64,000 nt of DNA, taken from NCBI RefSeq assembly GCF_902506535.1, contig NZ_LR733827.1:898805-962804 (forward strand), in the 5' to 3' direction. Position 1 is the first letter of the stretch. The number at the start of each line of letters is the position of its first letter. The position numbers were made by a program, and so were the translations under genes. The notes below the pieces were generated by a model. It saw nothing but the letters and a program-made list of their open reading frames with translations. It did not search any database and was not told the origin of the DNA. Positions 38,636 through 49,908 of this stretch are shown piece after piece. The DNA comes from Pseudomonas sp. 8Z (GTDB lineage: Bacteria; Pseudomonadota; Gammaproteobacteria; Pseudomonadales; Pseudomonadaceae).

Positions 38636-39379
38636 TTAGCCTTCGGCAGCTTCGGCAGCCGGGGCTTCTTCGACGAACTCTTCAGTGGCGCCGCCAGCAT
38701 TGCTGCGACCACGGATCACGGCGTCAGCCATGGCACCCATGTACAGCTGAATGGCGCGGATGGCGTCGTCGTTACCCGGGATGATGTAGTCAACGCCTTC
38801 CGGGCTGCTGTTGGTATCGACGATGCCGATAACCGGGATACCCAGCTTATTGGCTTCGGTGATAGCGATGCGCTCATGGTCAACGTCGATCACGAACAGA
38901 GCATCCGGCAGACCACCCATGTCCTTGATACCACCCAGGCTGCGATCCAGTTTTTCCAGATCACGGGAGCGCATCAGGGCTTCTTTCTTGGTCAGCTTGG
39001 CGAAAGTGCCGTCCTGGGACTGGGTTTCCAGCTCGCGCAGGCGCTTGATCGAAGCACGGATGGTTTTGTAGTTGGTCAGCATGCCGCCCAACCAGCGATG
39101 ATCGACGAACGGGGAGCCGCAACGAGCAGCTTCTTCGCGAACGATCTTGCCAGCGGAACGCTTGGTGCCAACGAACAGAATCTTGTTCTTGCCAGCAGCC
39201 AGCTTCTCAACGAAAGCCTGAGCTTCGTTGAACATTGGCAGGGTTTTTTCGAGGTTGATAATGTGAATCTTGTTGCGCGCGCCGAAAATGTACTTGCCCA
39301 TTTTCGGGTTCCAGTAACGGGTCTGGTGGCCGAAGTGCACACCGGCCTTCAGCATATCGCGCATATTGACTTGGGACAT
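38636..39379 (-). CDS. rpsB: 30S ribosomal protein S2
   Basis: Small-subunit protein of 247 residues. The family start [25 protein letters not shown] and the second signature [22 protein letters not shown] are present. The last residues are rich in Ala/Glu, as in other Pseudomonas S2. An AAGGAACT ribosome-binding site precedes the ATG. The ~134-nt leader before it may serve S2 autoregulation. Confidence 0.97.
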   Translation of the reverse strand: MSQVNMRDMLKAGVHFGHQTRYWNPKMGKYIFGARNKIHIINLEKTLPMFNEAQAFVEKLAAGKNKILFVGTKRSAGKIVREEAARCGSPFVDHRWLGGMLTNYKTIRASIKRLRELETQSQDGTFAKLTKKEALMRSRDLEKLDRSLGGIKDMGGLPDALFVIDVDHERIAITEANKLGIPVIGIVDTNSSPEGVDYIIPGNDDAIRAIQLYMGAMADAVIRGRSNAGGATEEFVEEAPAAEAAEG

Positions 39380-39525
39380 GATAGTTCCTTGATAAGTCGG
39401 GTTAGGCCTCCACGCATCCCAGTTCCCAACCCTCGAACTTGTCGAAGGGCACCCAGGAAACCGTGTCGATACGTGTGTGGGTTTAGTGCTTTCGGGACAC
39501 TGCCCGTAAAGCGGCGCGTTTTATA
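39380..39525 (-). promoter_or_regulatory. rpsB promoter and leader
   Basis: TATAAA on the minus strand at 39520-39525 is a good -10 and would give a leader of about 134 nt. Long, structured rpsB leaders mediate feedback by S2 in many gamma-proteobacteria. I infer the same here from length and position; I have not folded it. A -35 is not obvious. Confidence 0.45.
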
Positions 39526-39543
39526 TCACAAAGAGCAACCATA

Positions 39544-39620
39544 AGCTACAAGCCTCAAGCAGCAAGTCGAGCATAAGCCTGCAGCCTGCCACCTGCGCCT
39601 GTAGCCCCAAGCCTGTAGCT
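39544..39620. repeat. Imperfect inverted repeat between rpsB and map
   Basis: AGCTACAAGCCT near the left end pairs imperfectly with AAGCCTGTAGCT at the right, with further CAAGC/GCCTG repeats between. The sequence style matches the GCAAGCTTGCAGC-type repeats before csdA and between adhC and fghA. It lies between the divergent rpsB and map promoters. Confidence 0.5.
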
Positions 39621-39664
39621 GCTAAGATAGCCACCTTTAATTTGCATGCATCCAAGAGCCCACC

Positions 39665-40447
39665 ATGACTGTCACCATCAAATCCCCAGAAGAAATCGAG
39701 AAAATGCGCGTCGCAGGCCGCCTGGCTGCCGAAGTGCTGGAGATGATCGGCGAGCACGTCAAGCCGGGCGTCACCACCGAAGAGCTGGACCGCCTCTGCC
39801 ATGATTACATCGTCAACGTGCAACAGGCCATTCCGGCGCCGCTCAACTACAAGGGTTACCCCAAGTCGATTTGCACCTCGATCAATCACGTGGTGTGCCA
39901 TGGCATCCCCAATGAAAAGCCACTGAAAGACGGCGATGTCCTGAACATCGACATCACCGTCATCAAGGACGGCTACCATGGCGACACCAGCAAAATGTTC
40001 ATGGTCGGCAAAGTCGCCGAGTGGGCCGAGCGCCTGAGCAAGATCACTCAGGAATGCCTATATAAAGGTATCGAACTGGTCAAACCGGGCACACGCCTGG
40101 GCGACATCGGCGAAGTGATTCAGAAGCATGCCGAGAAAAACGGCTTCTCCGTGGTACGCGAATACTGCGGCCATGGCATTGGCGCTGTCTTTCACGAAGA
40201 GCCGCAGGTACTGCATTACGGCCGCGCTGGCACTGGCCTGGAACTCAAGGAAGGGATGACCTTCACCATCGAACCGATGATCAACCAGGGTCGCCCGGAA
40301 ACCCGCCTGCTCGGCGACGGCTGGACGGCAATCACCAAGGATCGCAAGCTGTCCGCACAGTGGGAGCACACCCTTCTGGTCACAGCAGATGGTTACGAAA
40401 TCTTCACCCTGCGCAGCGACGACACAATCGCCCGCACCTCCGCCTGA
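39665..40447 (+). CDS. map: Methionine aminopeptidase type I
   Basis: Removes the initiator methionine from nascent proteins. The 260-residue pita-bread-fold enzyme shows metal ligands in LNIDITVIKDGYHGD (two Asp), in CGHGIGAVFHEEP (His) and in TFTIEPMIN and QWEHTLLVT (two Glu). It is divergent from rpsB and followed 34 bp later by glnD, as in P. aeruginosa. Confidence 0.97.
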   Translation: MTVTIKSPEEIEKMRVAGRLAAEVLEMIGEHVKPGVTTEELDRLCHDYIVNVQQAIPAPLNYKGYPKSICTSINHVVCHGIPNEKPLKDGDVLNIDITVIKDGYHGDTSKMFMVGKVAEWAERLSKITQECLYKGIELVKPGTRLGDIGEVIQKHAEKNGFSVVREYCGHGIGAVFHEEPQVLHYGRAGTGLELKEGMTFTIEPMINQGRPETRLLGDGWTAITKDRKLSAQWEHTLLVTADGYEIFTLRSDDTIARTSA

Positions 40448-40481
40448 ATAACGCCCAATAAGATATAAGGAAGGCACCTGC

Positions 40482-43178
40482 ATGCCGCAGATGGACCCCG
40501 AACTGTTCGATCGCGGCCAGTTCCAGGCCGAACTGGCCCTCAAATCCAGCCCCATCGCTGCATTCAAGAAAGCCATCCGCCGCGCGCACGAAGTGCTCGA
40601 TGCGCGCTACAAAGACGGGCGCGACATTCGCCGCCTGGTACAAGATCGCGCCTGGTTCGTTGACCAGATCCTGCAAGAAGCCTGGAAACGCTTCACCTGG
40701 AGCAGTGATGCCGAAATTGCCCTGCTCGCCGTCGGGGGTTACGGTCGCGGCGAGCTGCACCCCTATTCGGACATCGATCTGCTGATCCTGCTCGATAGCG
40801 GCGATCACGAGATGTTCCGCGAACCGATCGAAGGCTTTCTCACCCTGCTCTGGGACATCGGCCTGGAAGTCGGCCAGAGCGTGCGCTCGGTCGATGAATG
40901 CGCCGAGGAAGCGCGCGCCGACCTCACTGTCATCACCAACCTGATGGAAAGCCGCACCATCGCGGGCCCCGAACACCTGCGCCAGCGTATGCAGCAGGTC
41001 ACCCGCTCCGAGCAGATGTGGCCAAGCAAGGAGTTTTATCGGGCCAAACGCGAAGAGCGTAAGGCGCGTCACGCCAAATACAACGACACCGAATATAACC
41101 TTGAGCCCAACGTCAAGGGCTCGCCCGGCGGCCTGCGTGACATCCAGACCGTACTCTGGGTCGCCCGCCGCCAGTTCGGCACGCTCAATCTGCAAGCCCT
41201 GGTCAGCCATGGCTTTCTGTTGGAAAGCGAATACGCCCTGCTCGCTTCCAGCCAGGAGTTTCTATGGAAAGTGCGTTACGCCTTGCACATGCTCGCCGGG
41301 CGTGCCGAAGACCGCCTGCTGTTCGACTACCAAGCCCGCATCGCCGCCCTGTTCGGCTACAAGGACAGTGACGGCAAGCGCAGCATCGAACACTTCATGC
41401 AGAAGTACTACCGGGTGGTGATGGCCATTTCCGAACTGTCGGACCTGATCAACCAGCACTTCGAGGAAGTCATCCTGCGCGCCGGCGAAAACAGCCCGTC
41501 GACGCCGCTCAACAGCCGCTTCCAGGTGCGCGACGGTTATATCGAGGCGACTCACCCCAACATCTTCAAGCGCACACCGTTCGCCATCATCGAAATCTTC
41601 GTACTGATGGCCCAGCACCCGGAAATCAAGGGCGTGCGCGCCGACACCATTCGCCTGCTGCGTGACAGCCGCCATCTGATCGATGACGACTTCCGCAAGG
41701 ACATTCGCAATACCAGCCTGTTCATCGAGCTGTTCAAGTGCAAGGAAGGCATCCACCGCAACCTGCGCCGGATGAACCGCTACGGCATTCTGGGCCGCTA
41801 CCTACCGGAGTTCGGCCATATCGTCGGACAGATGCAGCACGACTTGTTCCACATCTATACGGTCGACGCGCACACCCTCAACCTGATCAAACACCTGCGC
41901 AAGTTCCGCTGGCCCGAGCTGGCGGAGAAATTCCCGCTGGCCAGCGAGCTTATCGAGAGCCTGCCCAAATCCGAGCTGATTTACCTGGCTGGGCTTTATC
42001 ACGACATCGGCAAAGGCCGTGGCGGCGATCACTCCGAGCTGGGCGCCGTGGATGCCGAGGCGTTTGCCCGCCGTCACCATCTGCCCGCCTGGGACGGCGC
42101 CCTGATCGTCTGGCTGGTGCAACACCACCTAGTGATGTCCACCACCGCACAGCGCAAGGATCTCTCCGATCCACAGGTAATCAATGACTTCGCCCAGTTC
42201 GTCGGCGACCAGACACACTTGGACTATCTCTATGTGCTGACGGTGGCCGACATCAACGCCACCAACCCCAGCCTCTGGAACTCCTGGCGCGCCAGCTTGC
42301 TGCGCCAGCTCTATACCGAAACCAAGCGCGCGCTGCGCCGCGGCCTGGAAAATCCAGTGAATCGCGAAGAGCAGATTCGCCAGACGCAAACCAGCGCGCT
42401 CGAAAGCCTGGTACGCAGCGGCATCGATCAGGACGACGCCGAACAACTCTGGAGCCAGCTCGGTGACGACTACTTCCTGCGCCATAGCGCCGTCGATGTC
42501 GCCTGGCACACCGAGGCCATCCTTCAGCACCCCTCAAGCGGCGACCCACTGGTACTGATCAAGGAAACCACCCAGCGTGAATTCGAGGGTGGCACGCAAA
42601 TATTCATCTACGCACCGGACCAACACGACTTCTTCGCGGTGACGGTGGCCGCGATGAGCCAGCTCAACCTGAACATTCACGATGCGCGGATCATCACCTC
42701 GACCAGCCAGTTCACCCTCGACACCTACATCGTGCTCGATGCCGATGGCAGCTCGATCGGCAACAACCCGGCGCGCATCCAGCAGATTCGCGAAGGCCTG
42801 ATCACTGCCCTGCGCAACCCTGATGATTACCCAACCATCATTCAGCGCCGAGTGCCGCGTCAGCTCAAGCATTTCGCCTTCGCGCCACAAGTGACCATTC
42901 ACAACGACGCACAGCGCCCGGTGACCGTACTGGAGCTGACCGCGCCGGATCGCCCCGGCCTGCTGGCACGTATCGGGCGAATCTTCCTTGAATACGATCT
43001 GTCGCTGCAGAATGCCAAGATCGCCACGCTCGGCGAGCGGGTCGAGGACGTGTTTTTCGTCACAGACGCAAACGGCCAGCCGCTGTCCGACCCGGAATTT
43101 TGCGCGCGCCTGCAGGAATCCATCGTCGCCAAACTCTCGGAACCAAGCCCGACCAATCCGAGCGGGCTCATCTTCTGA
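40482..43178 (+). CDS. glnD: [Protein-PII] uridylyltransferase/uridylyl-removing enzyme
   Basis: Senses glutamine and modifies PII (GlnB/GlnK) to control nitrogen assimilation. The 898-residue protein has an N-terminal nucleotidyltransferase domain with [19 protein letters not shown] (about residues 87-105), an HD phosphohydrolase domain with [16 protein letters not shown] (about 505-520), and two C-terminal ACT domains ([20 protein letters not shown] and [17 protein letters not shown]). An AAGGAAGG ribosome-binding site supports the start. Confidence 0.97.
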   Translation: MPQMDPELFDRGQFQAELALKSSPIAAFKKAIRRAHEVLDARYKDGRDIRRLVQDRAWFVDQILQEAWKRFTWSSDAEIALLAVGGYGRGELHPYSDIDLLILLDSGDHEMFREPIEGFLTLLWDIGLEVGQSVRSVDECAEEARADLTVITNLMESRTIAGPEHLRQRMQQVTRSEQMWPSKEFYRAKREERKARHAKYNDTEYNLEPNVKGSPGGLRDIQTVLWVARRQFGTLNLQALVSHGFLLESEYALLASSQEFLWKVRYALHMLAGRAEDRLLFDYQARIAALFGYKDSDGKRSIEHFMQKYYRVVMAISELSDLINQHFEEVILRAGENSPSTPLNSRFQVRDGYIEATHPNIFKRTPFAIIEIFVLMAQHPEIKGVRADTIRLLRDSRHLIDDDFRKDIRNTSLFIELFKCKEGIHRNLRRMNRYGILGRYLPEFGHIVGQMQHDLFHIYTVDAHTLNLIKHLRKFRWPELAEKFPLASELIESLPKSELIYLAGLYHDIGKGRGGDHSELGAVDAEAFARRHHLPAWDGALIVWLVQHHLVMSTTAQRKDLSDPQVINDFAQFVGDQTHLDYLYVLTVADINATNPSLWNSWRASLLRQLYTETKRALRRGLENPVNREEQIRQTQTSALESLVRSGIDQDDAEQLWSQLGDDYFLRHSAVDVAWHTEAILQHPSSGDPLVLIKETTQREFEGGTQIFIYAPDQHDFFAVTVAAMSQLNLNIHDARIITSTSQFTLDTYIVLDADGSSIGNNPARIQQIREGLITALRNPDDYPTIIQRRVPRQLKHFAFAPQVTIHNDAQRPVTVLELTAPDRPGLLARIGRIFLEYDLSLQNAKIATLGERVEDVFFVTDANGQPLSDPEFCARLQESIVAKLSEPSPTNPSGLIF

Positions 43179-43226
43179 ACCGGGCGGACTGCAGCGACAG
43201 GCGCTGCAGCCCAGAGATGCCTAACC

Positions 43227-45119
43227 TCAGATACGGAAGCTTTCCACTAACTGCTTGAGACGCGCAGCTTGCTGATCCAGCTCGGTACACGCGCTGAGGC
43301 TGGCCTGCAGGTTGCGCACACCATCCTGGTTCAGCGTGTTGATCTCGGTGATATCCATGTTCAGGCTCTCGATCACCGAGGTCTGCTCTTCAGTCGCCGT
43401 AGCCACGGACTGGTTCATGCCGTCGATCTCACCGATACGCCGGGTTACACCCTGCAGGTTTTCCCCTGCCTGCCCACCGATCAGCACGCTGTCATCACTG
43501 AACCGACGACTCTCACTCATGGTCATCACCGCGTCACGGGCGCCGCTCTGCAACTGCTCGATCATCTGCTGGATTTCCTGCGCCGAGCTTTGCGTACGCT
43601 GAGCCAGATTGCGCACCTCATCCGCCACCACAGCAAAGCCCCGTCCAGCCTCGCCGGCACGAGCCGCCTCGATGGCAGCATTGAGCGCCAGCAGGTTGGT
43701 CTGCTCGGAAATCCCCTTGATCACATCGAGAATCTGGCCGATATCGTTGCTCTTCTCGCTGAGCTGCTCGATATGGCGGCCAGAGGCCTGAATCTTATCC
43801 GACAATTCACGCATCGAGCCCAGCGTGCGCTCGACCATGCCCTGCCCCGCTTCAGCGTCACGCCGCGCATCGCTGGCCTGCACCGAGGCCTCAGCAGCGT
43901 TACGTGCAATCTCCTGAGCAGCAGCACCCAGTTGGTTGATTGCCGCCGCCACACTGTCGGTACGCGCTGCCTGCTCACTGGAATTGCCCATCGACGCATT
44001 GGAGGCCTGCACCACCGTACTGACCCGCGCATGCACCTCACGCGTGGCCGAGGCCACCTCACGGATCGACTCATGAATGCGCTCGACAAAACGGTTGAAG
44101 GCACCGGCCAACTCACCGAACTCATCCGTCGAATCGGTCTTCAGCCGCTGGGTCAGATCCCCTTCACCATCAGCGATACCGCTCATGGCCTGCCCCATCA
44201 GATGCAACGGCCGCAGCAGAATGCGAATCAGCGCCCCCAGCAGCAGCAAAATGGCCACCACGCCGATGACCGTCACCATCAACGCGGAAACCCGAAACTC
44301 ATGCAGCGCCATGAAAGCCTTGCCCTCGTCGACGGACAAGCCAACATACCAGCGCACCCCTTCCAGGCCCTGTACCGGCACGAAAGTAACCATTCGCGCA
44401 CTACCATCGAGCGCAGTGGCAGCCTGCAGGCCGGACGTTAAGCCCGGAGCCGCCCCAGGAAATGCATCGGCAAGCGACTTGAGCACCAAGCTCTTGTCCG
44501 GGTGCACCAGTACTGTGCCCCTCTCGTCGACCAGAAAGGCGTAACCCATCCCGCCCAGATCGAAGGAATTGAGAATGTCGTCGATGGTCTGCAGTTTCAG
44601 ATCGCCACCGACCACACCACTGAGGGTGCCACCCACACTGACCGGGCGAGTAATGGTGATCAACAGGCCGTCACGCGGATCAGCCGCCAGGTAAGGCGCC
44701 GTCAGTCCCGGCCCCCGGCTGCCGATGGCGCTCTTGTACCAAGGCCGCTGGCGCGGATCGTAACCCGCAGGTAACTCGCTTGGCGGAAACTGGGTATAAG
44801 TGCCATCTGCCTGACCGTAGTACGCATAGAGGAAGGCCGAAGCAACGCTACGGTGTTGCAGACTCCTGGCCAAAGGCGCGGGCGAACTGTCGTCTTGCAC
44901 CGCCTCAGCCAAGTTATCCAGCAGTTGCATGCGCCCATCGAGCCAGTGCTGGATGTTACCGGCGGACAACAACCCGACATCCTCGAGGTAACTGCTCAAA
45001 CTGTCACGGATCGAGTTGCGCTGCAGGTAATCGTTGTACAGCGCAAAGGACGCGAAGGCTGCAACGACGACCAGAGACGCCGCCAGCATGATCTTATGGC
45101 TGAATTTGAGGGTACGCAT
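43227..45119 (-). CDS. Methyl-accepting chemotaxis protein, PctA-like amino-acid receptor
   Basis: Chemoreceptor of 630 residues. An N-terminal membrane helix ([18 protein letters not shown]) is followed by a periplasmic double-CACHE domain, a second membrane helix ([19 protein letters not shown]), a HAMP domain, and the signalling hairpin with [21 protein letters not shown]. The CACHE segment contains [12 protein letters not shown] and GVVGGDLKL, residues that bind the amino-acid backbone in PctA/PctB of P. aeruginosa. By memory the protein resembles PctA along its full length. The ligand is probably one or more L-amino acids. No CheR-docking pentapeptide is obvious at the C-terminus. Confidence 0.9.
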   Translation of the reverse strand: MRTLKFSHKIMLAASLVVVAAFASFALYNDYLQRNSIRDSLSSYLEDVGLLSAGNIQHWLDGRMQLLDNLAEAVQDDSSPAPLARSLQHRSVASAFLYAYYGQADGTYTQFPPSELPAGYDPRQRPWYKSAIGSRGPGLTAPYLAADPRDGLLITITRPVSVGGTLSGVVGGDLKLQTIDDILNSFDLGGMGYAFLVDERGTVLVHPDKSLVLKSLADAFPGAAPGLTSGLQAATALDGSARMVTFVPVQGLEGVRWYVGLSVDEGKAFMALHEFRVSALMVTVIGVVAILLLLGALIRILLRPLHLMGQAMSGIADGEGDLTQRLKTDSTDEFGELAGAFNRFVERIHESIREVASATREVHARVSTVVQASNASMGNSSEQAARTDSVAAAINQLGAAAQEIARNAAEASVQASDARRDAEAGQGMVERTLGSMRELSDKIQASGRHIEQLSEKSNDIGQILDVIKGISEQTNLLALNAAIEAARAGEAGRGFAVVADEVRNLAQRTQSSAQEIQQMIEQLQSGARDAVMTMSESRRFSDDSVLIGGQAGENLQGVTRRIGEIDGMNQSVATATEEQTSVIESLNMDITEINTLNQDGVRNLQASLSACTELDQQAARLKQLVESFRI

Positions 45120-45309
45120 GGTGATGATTCACTGTTGAAGGCTACCCCCATATTATCGGCGCGGCGCGCCACGTCTTGAGCTTCGCAGGTATCGACAAGG
45201 CGACCGATATGGACGGAAATCGGACGGACGAGGGGCATGTCAGCGCAAGGCCTGTCGTGCTAGTGTCGCCTCCTTTGTCGCCGCCTCACAAAGGACACGT
45301 CGGATCGCC

Positions 45310-46506
45310 ATGAACCACGCCCTCGCCCAGTTGCAGTCCTACCCCTTCGAGAAACTCCGCGCCTTGCTCGCCGGCGTGCAGCCAACCGCCAACCGTTCAC
45401 CCATCGCGCTGTCGATCGGTGAACCCAAGCACCACTCACCGGACTTCGTCGGCCAGGCCCTGACTGCCAACCTCGACAAGCTAGCGGTGTATCCAACCAC
45501 CCTAGGCCTGCCCGAGCTGCGCCAGAGCATCAGCGCCTGGTGCGAACGCCGCTTCGGCGTGCCTGCAGGCTGGCTCGACGCGGCGCGCCACGTGTTGCCA
45601 GTCAACGGCACGCGCGAGGCGCTGTTCGCCTTTACCCAGGCCGTCGTCGAGCGCAGCGCTCAAGGCCTGGTGGTCAGCCCCAACCCCTTCTACCAGATCT
45701 ACGAAGGCGCGGCCTTTCTCGCCGGCGCCGAGCCGCACTACCTGCCCTGCCTTGAAGATCACGGTTTCAACCCGGACTTCGACGCCGTACCGACTGAGGT
45801 TTGGCAGCGCTGCCAGATTCTCTTCCTCTGCTCGCCGGGCAACCCCACTGGCGCCCTGATCCCGGTCGAAACCCTGAAAAAACTGATCGCTCTGGCCGAT
45901 GAGCACGATTTCGTCATCGCTGCCGACGAGTGCTACAGCGAGCTGTATTTCGACGAAGACGCCCCGCCGCCCGGCCTGCTCAGCGCCTGTGCCGAGCTGG
46001 GCCGCAGCGATTTCAAACGCTGCGTGGTGTTCCACAGCCTGTCCAAGCGCTCCAACCTGCCGGGTCTGCGCTCGGGCTTCGTGGCCGGCGATGCCGAGAT
46101 TCTCAAGCACTTTTTGCTGTACCGCACCTACCACGGCTGCGCCATGCCGGTACAAACCCAACTGGCCAGCGTCGCGGCCTGGAACGACGAAGCGCACGTA
46201 CGCGCCAACCGTGATCTGTACCGCGAGAAGTTCGATGCCGTGCTGAAGATCCTCGCACCGGTGATGGACGTACAGCGCCCCGATGGCGGCTTCTACCTGT
46301 GGGCCCGCACACCGGGCGACGACGCGCAGTTCACCCGCGAGCTGTTCGCCGCCGAGCATGTCACCGTGGTGCCGGGCTCCTACCTGTCGCGCGATGTCGA
46401 TGGCGTCAATCCGGGTGCAGGGCGCGTACGCATGGCCCTGGTCGCGCCGCTGGCCGAATGCATCGAAGCGGCCGAGCGCATCGCACGTTTCATTCGCGAT
46501 GCCTGA
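45310..46506 (+). CDS. dapC: Succinyldiaminopimelate transaminase
   Basis: PLP-dependent class I/II aminotransferase of 398 residues acting in the succinylase branch of lysine/diaminopimelate synthesis. The PLP Lys is in VFHSLSKRSNLPGLRSGF; LCSPGNPTGALIP and the C-terminal arginine region AGRVRMALVAPL are conserved. It is in the glnD-dapC-dapD neighbourhood also found in P. aeruginosa. dapD and dapE, which act before and after it, are within 9 kb. Confidence 0.93.
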   Translation: MNHALAQLQSYPFEKLRALLAGVQPTANRSPIALSIGEPKHHSPDFVGQALTANLDKLAVYPTTLGLPELRQSISAWCERRFGVPAGWLDAARHVLPVNGTREALFAFTQAVVERSAQGLVVSPNPFYQIYEGAAFLAGAEPHYLPCLEDHGFNPDFDAVPTEVWQRCQILFLCSPGNPTGALIPVETLKKLIALADEHDFVIAADECYSELYFDEDAPPPGLLSACAELGRSDFKRCVVFHSLSKRSNLPGLRSGFVAGDAEILKHFLLYRTYHGCAMPVQTQLASVAAWNDEAHVRANRDLYREKFDAVLKILAPVMDVQRPDGGFYLWARTPGDDAQFTRELFAAEHVTVVPGSYLSRDVDGVNPGAGRVRMALVAPLAECIEAAERIARFIRDA

Positions 46507-46531
46507 AGACCTCTAGAGTCTCGGCTAAAGC

Positions 46532-46562
46532 CCCTCCCACAGCGCTCAGGCGTGCCGGAGGG
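46532..46562 (+). terminator. GC-rich hairpin after dapC
   Basis: GCCCCTCC and GGAGGGGC form an 8-bp stem around a longer loop, 25 bp after dapC. A second GC-rich palindrome (GGGTGGGCGCAACCCGCCACCC) follows at 46575-46596. Neither has a T-run, so these are as likely to be REP-type repeats as terminators. Confidence 0.4.
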
Positions 46563-46640
46563 GCCTGAACCGGGTGGGCGCAACCCGCCACCCTAACCCC
46601 GCTGCGCCCTGAATCCGCCCTACGCCTGAACGCGAGCACT

Positions 46641-48275
46641 TCAGCTTTTGTGCAGGCGCATCTCGGCGATATCCAGATCGCGCAGAATCTCCGCCAGCAG
46701 ATCGTCGTCCAGCTCGTTGTTATGGCGCATGCGGTACAGCTCCAGACGCTGAGTGCGCAGCGCCTGCAAGCGCAGGCGGTACTCCAGACGATTGGTCTCG
46801 CGCTGCTGTTCGTGAGTCTCATCGCCACCACGCGCGCGCTCCAGCAAGTCGCGGTATTCGCTCATCAGACGCGCCTTGACCTCGACCGCCGCGATAGCCC
46901 CTTCGGCATCGGCAGCACGTTCATCTTCGGACTCCAGATAGCGAATCGCCGCCTCCAATACAGCAGCGCGGTGGCGATTGAGCTCTCGCTCGTGCAAGGC
47001 GATATTGTCCTGCGGCAAGCGCGGCAAAATGCGCGGCAGGGCGACGCTGGCTATCAGCAGCGACAACAGAATCACCCCGGCAGCAATCAGGATCAGCAAG
47101 TCGCGCTCAGGGAAGGCTTGCCCATTGTTGAGCAGCAAGGGCAACGACATCACCCCCGCCAGCGTCACCGCACCGCGCACGCCGCCTAGGGTCAGTACCG
47201 CACTCAGGGCGATACGCGATTGCCCGGCGAAGCGCGTTGGCTCGCCACGCAGGCGCCGCAGCGCGCCCGAAACGCGCCAGTAACCATAGACCCAAACGAA
47301 ACGCAGCAGCATCAGTACGGCGAAGATCGCCACCACCATACCTAGCGCCTGCAACGCGAAGCGCCAGGGCGCTGCATGCTCGCCGATGGCCGCCGCGAGG
47401 ATATCCGGCAGTTGCAAGCCAAGCAGCAGGAAGATCAAGCCATTGAAGGTAAACTCCAGCAGCGCCCACACACTGCGATTGAGCAGGCGCGTGGAGGTTT
47501 GCCGAGGGAGCAGGTCGAGGCGACTCTGCATCATCCCCGCCGCCACCGCCGAGAGAATGCCGGATAGCTCCAGATGCTCGGCCGCCACATAGGCGGCAAA
47601 CGGCAACAACAGCAGCAACAACACATGCGGGGCTGGATCCTCCCAGCCACGGGCGATCATCCAGGCGCGCAGACGGCCCAGCAGATAACTGAGCGCAACG
47701 CCGATGGCCAGGCCACCAAATGCCACCAGAACGAACTGCACACCGGCATCGGTGATCGAGAACACGCCGGTCAGCGTCGCCGCCACGGCGAACTTGAATG
47801 CCACCAAACCGGAGGCATCATTCATCAACGCCTCGCCCTGCAGCAGATTGTTCAAGGTACTGGGCAAGCGCCCGTGGGTGATCGCCGAAACGGCCACGGC
47901 ATCGGTCGGCGACAGCACCGCTGCCAGAGCGAAACAGGCAGCCAAAGGCACCTGCGGCAGCAGCCAATGAATGAAATGCCCGGCCACGAGAATGGTGAAG
48001 AACACCAGGGCGAAGGCCAACAGCAGAATAGGGGTGCGCAATTGACGGAATTGCCCCTTAGGCATGCGCCAACCGTCGACGAACAGCAGCGGCGGAATGA
48101 ACAGCAGCAGGAACAATTCCGGGTCGAGGCGCACATGCAGCCCCAGCACCGGAATTGCCAACAGGGCACCAATGAGAATCTGCAGCAAAGGCAGGGGCAG
48201 AGGGATGAACTGAGCGCTGATACGCGTACCACTGACCACCAGCAGCATGATCAAAATGGTGTAAAGCAATTGCAT
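46641..48275 (-). CDS. Na+/H+ antiporter, CPA1 (NhaP/SLC9-like) family
   Basis: Inner-membrane cation-proton antiporter of 544 residues. About twelve hydrophobic segments fill the first ~410 residues. They include the conserved AAVLSPTDAVAVSAI and LMNDASGLVAFKFAV segments, whose Asp residues carry ions. A hydrophilic Arg/Glu-rich cytosolic tail of ~130 residues follows, with coiled-coil character. The ortholog position next to dapC is kept in P. aeruginosa (PA3660 region). Ion preference cannot be read from the sequence. Confidence 0.9.
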   Translation of the reverse strand: MQLLYTILIMLLVVSGTRISAQFIPLPLPLLQILIGALLAIPVLGLHVRLDPELFLLLFIPPLLFVDGWRMPKGQFRQLRTPILLLAFALVFFTILVAGHFIHWLLPQVPLAACFALAAVLSPTDAVAVSAITHGRLPSTLNNLLQGEALMNDASGLVAFKFAVAATLTGVFSITDAGVQFVLVAFGGLAIGVALSYLLGRLRAWMIARGWEDPAPHVLLLLLLPFAAYVAAEHLELSGILSAVAAGMMQSRLDLLPRQTSTRLLNRSVWALLEFTFNGLIFLLLGLQLPDILAAAIGEHAAPWRFALQALGMVVAIFAVLMLLRFVWVYGYWRVSGALRRLRGEPTRFAGQSRIALSAVLTLGGVRGAVTLAGVMSLPLLLNNGQAFPERDLLILIAAGVILLSLLIASVALPRILPRLPQDNIALHERELNRHRAAVLEAAIRYLESEDERAADAEGAIAAVEVKARLMSEYRDLLERARGGDETHEQQRETNRLEYRLRLQALRTQRLELYRMRHNNELDDDLLAEILRDLDIAEMRLHKS

Positions 48276-48432
48276 GGGGAAACCATCGCAGGGGCGAGCT
48301 AGAGCGCTATTCTAGCCCCCGGCGTGCAGCAATCGACAGTCATCCTCACGCCAAGACGCTCATCGCGAGCCATGGCATAATGGTCGGCCGTTTTTCCTGA
48401 CATCCCGGCACGCCACTGATCAGAGGAAGCCC

Positions 48433-48780
48433 ATGAGTTACGTCCTGTATGGCATCAAGGCCTGCGACACCATGAAAAAGGCCCGCACCTGGCTCGACGA
48501 GCACGGTGTCGACTATGCCTTCCATGACTACAAAAGCGCGGCAATCGACCGCGCGAACCTGGAAAAATGGTGTGCCGAGCATGGCTGGCAGACCGTTCTC
48601 AACCGCGCGGGCACGACCTTCCGCAAGCTCGATGACGCCCAGAAAGCCGACCTCGATCAGGCCAAGGCGATCGAATTGATGCTCGCGCAGCCGTCGATGA
48701 TCAAGCGCCCTGTGCTGGATATCGGCAACCGTACCCTGATCGGCTTCAAGCCAGACGCCTATCAAACTGCCTTGGCCTGA
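48433..48780 (+). CDS. ArsC/Spx-fold protein, YffB-like
   Basis: Protein of 115 residues with the thioredoxin-like ArsC fold. The N-terminus YVLYGIKACDTMKKARTWLDE places a single Cys where ArsC has its active site. RAGTTFRKLDD and SMIKRPVLDIG match the family. It is likely a thiol-dependent reductase or adaptor; true arsenate reduction is not supported by context. A GAGGAAGCCC ribosome-binding site precedes the ATG. It lies 34 bp before dapD and is probably co-transcribed. Confidence 0.88.
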   Translation: MSYVLYGIKACDTMKKARTWLDEHGVDYAFHDYKSAAIDRANLEKWCAEHGWQTVLNRAGTTFRKLDDAQKADLDQAKAIELMLAQPSMIKRPVLDIGNRTLIGFKPDAYQTALA

Positions 48781-48814
48781 CCCTCCCTCGAATTTGTTGC
48801 AAGGAATCCCATCG

Positions 48815-49849
48815 ATGAGCACCTCTCTCTTCAGCATCGCCTTTGGCGTCGGCACTCAGAATCGCCAAGGCAACTGGCTGGAAGTTTTCTACGCCCTGCC
48901 CCTGCTCAATCCCGCAGCCGACCTGGTTGCCAAGGCTGGCGAAGTTCTCGGCTACCAAGGTGGCAACCAGGCCATCGCCTTCAGCAACGCCCAGGCTCGT
49001 GACCTGGCCGAAGCGCTGAAAAGCATCGACGCCGCTCAGGCCGCACTGATGACCCGCCTGGCCGAAAGCAGCAACCCGCTGGTGGCCACCTTCCTCGCCG
49101 AAGACAGCGCGCTGACCAGCACCCCCGAGGCCTATCTCAAGCTGCACCTGCTGTCGCACCGTCTGGTTAAGCCACATGGCCTGAACCTGGCCGGTATCTT
49201 CCCGCTGCTGCCTAACGTGGCCTGGACCAGCCAGGGCGCGATCGACCTCGCCGAACTGGCCGAACACCAACTGGAAGCGCGCCTCAAAGGCGAGCTGCTG
49301 GAAGTGTTCTCCGTGGACAAGTTCCCGAAAATGACCGACTACGTGGTGCCGACTGGCGTGCGTATCGCCGACAGCGCGCGCGTGCGTCTGGGCGCCTACA
49401 TCGGTGAAGGCACCACCGTCATGCACGAAGGCTTCGCCAACTTCAACGCTGGCACCGAAGGCCCTGGCATGATCGAAGGCCGCGTCTCCGCTGGCGTCTT
49501 CGTCGGCAAAGGTTCGGACCTGGGCGGCGGCTGCTCGACCATGGGCACCCTGTCCGGTGGCGGCAATATCGTCATCAGCGTGGGTGAAGGCTGCCTGATC
49601 GGCGCCAACGCCGGTATTGGCATTCCGCTGGGCGACCGCAACACTGTCGAAGCGGGTCTGTACATCACCGCTGGCACCAAAGTAAACCTGCTCGACGAGG
49701 GCAATGCCCTGGTCAAGGTGGTCAAGGCTCGTGAACTGGCTGGCCAGCCGGATCTGCTATTCCGTCGTAACTCGCTGACCGGCGCCGTGGAGTGCAAGAC
49801 TCACAAGTCGGCGATTGAGCTGAACGAAGCCCTGCACGCCCACAACTAA
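48815..49849 (+). CDS. dapD: 2,3,4,5-tetrahydropyridine-2,6-dicarboxylate N-succinyltransferase
   Basis: Succinylates tetrahydrodipicolinate in lysine/diaminopimelate synthesis. The 344-residue length is that of the long Pseudomonas-type DapD, which has an extended N-terminal domain before the left-handed beta-helix (VRLGAYIGEGTTVMHEGFANF, GGGCSTMGTLSGGGNIVISVG). The start MSTSLFSIAFGVGTQN was chosen over an ATG seven codons earlier because AAGGAATCC lies at suitable spacing and the N-terminus matches the family. Confidence 0.95.
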   Translation: MSTSLFSIAFGVGTQNRQGNWLEVFYALPLLNPAADLVAKAGEVLGYQGGNQAIAFSNAQARDLAEALKSIDAAQAALMTRLAESSNPLVATFLAEDSALTSTPEAYLKLHLLSHRLVKPHGLNLAGIFPLLPNVAWTSQGAIDLAELAEHQLEARLKGELLEVFSVDKFPKMTDYVVPTGVRIADSARVRLGAYIGEGTTVMHEGFANFNAGTEGPGMIEGRVSAGVFVGKGSDLGGGCSTMGTLSGGGNIVISVGEGCLIGANAGIGIPLGDRNTVEAGLYITAGTKVNLLDEGNALVKVVKARELAGQPDLLFRRNSLTGAVECKTHKSAIELNEALHAHN

Positions 49850-49860
49850 GAGGCAGCGCC

Positions 49861-49908
49861 AAGCTGCAAGCGACAAGCCGCAAGTGCTGCGGCTTCAACT
49901 TGCAGCTT
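49861..49908. repeat. Nested inverted repeat before csdA
   Basis: Outer arms AAGCTGCAAG/CTTGCAGCTT (10 bp, perfect) enclose inner arms AAGCCGCA/TGCGGCTT (8 bp, perfect). It occupies nearly the whole gap between dapD and csdA. It leaves no clear Shine-Dalgarno for csdA, so it may influence csdA translation. Confidence 0.75.
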